NCBI GenBank assembly: GCA_905211485.1
Contig: CAJMAW010000031.1
Location: forward strand, 1-25,098
DNA: 25,098 nucleotides
Direction of reading: 5' to 3'
From: an uncultured Lentisphaeria bacterium
GTDB lineage: Bacteria; Verrucomicrobiota; Lentisphaeria; Victivallales; UBA1829
This document shows, piece by piece, positions 23,320 to 25,098 of the stretch (the stretch's first letter is position 1; each line of letters begins with the position of its first letter). The position numbers and the translations under genes were made by a program. The notes below the pieces were generated by a model. It was given only the letters and a program-made list of their open reading frames with translations, was not told the DNA's origin and ran no database searches.

Positions 23320-24506
23320 GATTCCATGCCGTTTCCGTCAAGCCCGATCTGAAAAAATATCCACTGAAAAGAACGAATGGATCAATGCGTATGAGAGGCG
23401 CCGTTTTTCCCTTTCTGACGAGCATCATGACTCTCTTCCTTCTCACTGCCGTCCCCTTTCTTCTGCCGGCAGCCGGGAAACAGCAGGAGGTCTTTTTTTC
23501 CGGGAAAGCCCGTTCCGGGGATCGTTTTGAATTCAGCATTCACAGTGTGCGTCTTCTGGAATATGTGCTTGTCGTTCCCGGGGCGGAGACGGAAGCGCTC
23601 CGGACGGAAGGAATCGATGTTTCCGCCAAAGGGATTCTGACCTTGAAGAAGGTCAATGCCTGGGGAAGTCCGCTTGAACTCGACTTCAGAGTTGACGCTC
23701 TCCGGGGAAAGATCAACGGGAAGACGTTCGACTGCGCGAACCTGAGGGGACGGACCGTTTCCGCCGATTTGACCGGGACTGTCCCTCTCTTCCGCCTGAA
23801 GGAAGATTCCTCCTCCTCTTCCTCTCAGCTCGGCGGCAACGCTTTTGATCCAGCCGCGGTTCTGGGGGGATCCTCTGCCGCATCCAAGAGTTCCGGGAAC
23901 AGCGGAAGTCTTTCCGGAGACGGGAAGACGGATGGGATAAACGGGGAAAATCCTTCCGGAATTCGTTTATCTCCCGAAGCGGAAATTTTTCTTGGCACAA
24001 TGTTCCGTCCGGCCGTGGAGGAACACCTTTCGGACACACTGGGCACCAGTTGCCTTCTTTCTCTCGGAGAGGAGTGGCCGATTCGTACCGATTCCCTTCT
24101 GAATACCTTGAAGACGCGGAAAATCAAGGCGGAAAAAGAAAATATTGAAGGTTCCGCCGTGCTTTCGGCCCGGGATCGTTTTGCTGGAATCGACTGCTGG
24201 AAAGTGAACATCAAGATGGAATCCCGCGGTATTCAGGGCTATGATTTCCGCTTTGAGGCGGCGGTGATTCTTCCTGTGGATCCTTCCCTGGGCGGAGCGG
24301 TCCGGATGATGCGCCAGGCGAAGGAGGTGATTGACAGGCATCTGCCGAACGACAATCCCATGTCTGCCGGAAATGTCTTCAAACTGATCAGTTCCGATCA
24401 GACCGACATCATCATGACTCCGCTTTCTCCGCGCAGCGGGAAAGGCGCTTCCCTTTCTTCTCCAGCTTCCGGGAAAGAGCGTAAGAAATCCTGGTGGCAG
24501 TTCTAA
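23316..24506 (+). CDS. Secreted protein of unknown function, coupled to rdgB
   Basis: 396 residues and not recognised. The ATG at 23316 overlaps the rdgB stop; a second in-frame ATG at 23385 starts MRMRGAVFPFLTSIMTLFLL, a cleaner signal peptide ending at PAAG. The body has a beta-rich N-terminal part (VFFSGKARSGDRFEFSIHSV, LEYVLVVPGAE), a Ser/Gly low-complexity linker (about 163-214), then a second mixed alpha/beta part with RDRFAGIDCWKVNIKMESRG (about 288-307) and a basic KERKKSWWQF end. It is probably periplasmic. There is no catalytic motif I can name. Neither start has a good ribosome site, so translation probably depends on coupling to rdgB. Confidence 0.75.
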   Translation: MRFHAVSVKPDLKKYPLKRTNGSMRMRGAVFPFLTSIMTLFLLTAVPFLLPAAGKQQEVFFSGKARSGDRFEFSIHSVRLLEYVLVVPGAETEALRTEGIDVSAKGILTLKKVNAWGSPLELDFRVDALRGKINGKTFDCANLRGRTVSADLTGTVPLFRLKEDSSSSSSQLGGNAFDPAAVLGGSSAASKSSGNSGSLSGDGKTDGINGENPSGIRLSPEAEIFLGTMFRPAVEEHLSDTLGTSCLLSLGEEWPIRTDSLLNTLKTRKIKAEKENIEGSAVLSARDRFAGIDCWKVNIKMESRGIQGYDFRFEAAVILPVDPSLGGAVRMMRQAKEVIDRHLPNDNPMSAGNVFKLISSDQTDIIMTPLSPRSGKGASLSSPASGKERKKSWWQF

Positions 24507-24855
24507 GATCCTCCATTTCTGTTGAGAGCCTGTGTACGCGTTCCGCTCTCCGTTGCGGGAAAGACTTTTTTGCTTTTTTTTGACCCATGGCGGTGGACAT
24601 GGGGAAAGTCCAGTTTTTTTCTTCCGTTTTTCTGTTCTACTTTTCTCCGTTTTCAGCATTATTCCTTCCGCGTTTTTCTTATTCGCGTGAAGTTTTCCCG
24701 TCATTTTTTTTAGAAGCAGGGAAGAAGAAGTCCGGAAGAGGAGAAAAGAAACGCGCATTTTCTGCAAAAGACCGGCATTCTTAGATGATTTTCCGCCTTT
24801 TTTTTCAAATATGAAATTCCGGATGATTTTTCCTTATTTTTCTATCGGTGTTTTC
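24507..24855. other. AT-rich intergenic region without a gene
   Basis: The plus strand has many T-runs (24565-24581, around 24616 and 24705, and 24798-24806) and a weak stem GAGAGC / GCTCTC (24534-24539 and 24545-24550) after the upstream stop, which may assist termination. Short frames here give Phe-rich, low-information peptides. I see no RNA gene. Confidence 0.5.
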
Positions 24856-24884
24856 TTGTAAAGCCGGAATAGCAGAAATATATT
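24856..24884 (+). promoter_or_regulatory. Sigma-70-like promoter for the prepilin-like gene
   Basis: TTGTAA (24856-24861), 17-base spacer, TATATT (24879-24884). A second possible pair, TTCAGA (24883-24888), 16 bases, TATATT (24905-24910), lies downstream. ATATTCA recurs 26 bases apart within these. Confidence 0.55.
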
Positions 24885-24908
24885 CAGAAAGTATTGCTTG
24901 CTAATATA

Positions 24909-24945
24909 TTCAATATGGAAATCAAGCTGTATTTCCAATATGGAA
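24909..24945 (+). promoter_or_regulatory. Paired palindromic operator candidate
   Basis: TTCAATATGGAA (24909-24920) and TTCCAATATGGAA (24933-24945) share CAATATGGAA exactly 25 bases apart. The second copy is a perfect dyad TTCCA-ATA-TGGAA. Both lie just after the promoter and before the ATG; the second partly covers the GGAAGG ribosome site (24942-24947). This fits a dimeric repressor or activator site, or a translation-blocking hairpin. Confidence 0.5.
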
Positions 24946-24959
24946 GGTTGGGCTGTTTC

Positions 24960-25098
24960 ATGATTCTGAAGAGCGTTTTTACCCCCAGACGGAATCGAAA
25001 TGCGGCTGCCTTTACTTTGATCGAACTTCTTGTCGTGATCTCCATCATAGCTCTGCTTGCGGCAATGCTGATGCCGGCATTGGGGAAGGCGCGGGAGA
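24960..25098 (+). CDS. Prepilin-type N-terminal cleavage/methylation domain protein (3' truncated by window edge)
   Basis: Only the first 46 residues are present. A basic leader (MILKSVFTPRRNRNAAA) is followed by FTLIELLVVISIIALLAAML and MPALGKARE, the type IV pseudopilin signature with Glu at +5. In Lentisphaerae and Planctomycetes such proteins are numerous, often with a DUF1559-like or glycan-associated C-terminal domain and a role at the cell surface. The residue before the cut is Ala instead of the classical Gly, a variation tolerated in these phyla. GGAAGG lies 12 bases upstream. The promoter and palindromes before it suggest individual regulation. Confidence 0.88.
   Translation, partial: MILKSVFTPRRNRNAAAFTLIELLVVISIIALLAAMLMPALGKARE

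Overview
The window reads as a chromosomal segment of a moderately GC-rich Gram-negative bacterium, most likely of the Lentisphaerota (Victivallis-like) within the PVC group. The main pointers are: the partial prepilin-like protein at the right edge (FTLIELLVVISII followed by MPALGKARE, a secreted family strongly amplified in Lentisphaerae and Planctomycetes); a sialidase-type BNR protein at the left edge; a long amidophosphoribosyltransferase of the kind found in Bacteroidetes and relatives; and Tad/Flp pilus components. The lineage is inferred from protein style, since no rRNA gene is present.

Layout. 1-454 is the 3' end of a sialidase-like gene, convergent with a HIT-family hydrolase (531-1019, minus). 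1186-4472 is a plus-strand block: ribosomal protein L31 (rpmE), release factor 1 (prfA) and an MsbA-like ABC exporter that overlaps prfA by one base. It meets a minus-strand operon, tatD-like DNase / UbiA-family prenyltransferase / HNH nuclease (6876 down to 4571), at a strong shared hairpin. 7160-12581 is a plus-strand zinc-uptake locus: a ribbon-helix-helix protein with three CxxC pairs, then znuA, znuC and znuB with overlapping ends, then a Cys-containing TPR lipoprotein. A PpiD-like membrane chaperone without a recognisable parvulin domain follows and ends at a textbook terminator (14540-14572). 14933-15385 is a small secreted Pro/Ser-rich protein.

From 20538 down to 15506 everything is on the minus strand: panD, two small Flp/TadE-type pilin-like genes, a TadE-like and a TadG-like pseudopilin, and a glyoxalase II-like metallo-beta-lactamase. 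The last plus-strand block is a purF-like gene, rdgB and a secreted protein of unknown function (20773-24506). After a 450-base AT-rich intergenic region with a promoter and palindromic operator candidates, a prepilin-like gene runs off the edge.

Themes. Central metabolism and translation genes (rpmE, prfA, purF, rdgB, panD) are interspersed with envelope functions. Many proteins carry Ser/Ala/Gly-rich low-complexity insertions or tails that are absent from their families. The most original unit is the putative Cys-rich RHH regulator with the znu genes and the TPR lipoprotein. I see no CRISPR array, tRNA, rRNA, insertion sequence or prophage.
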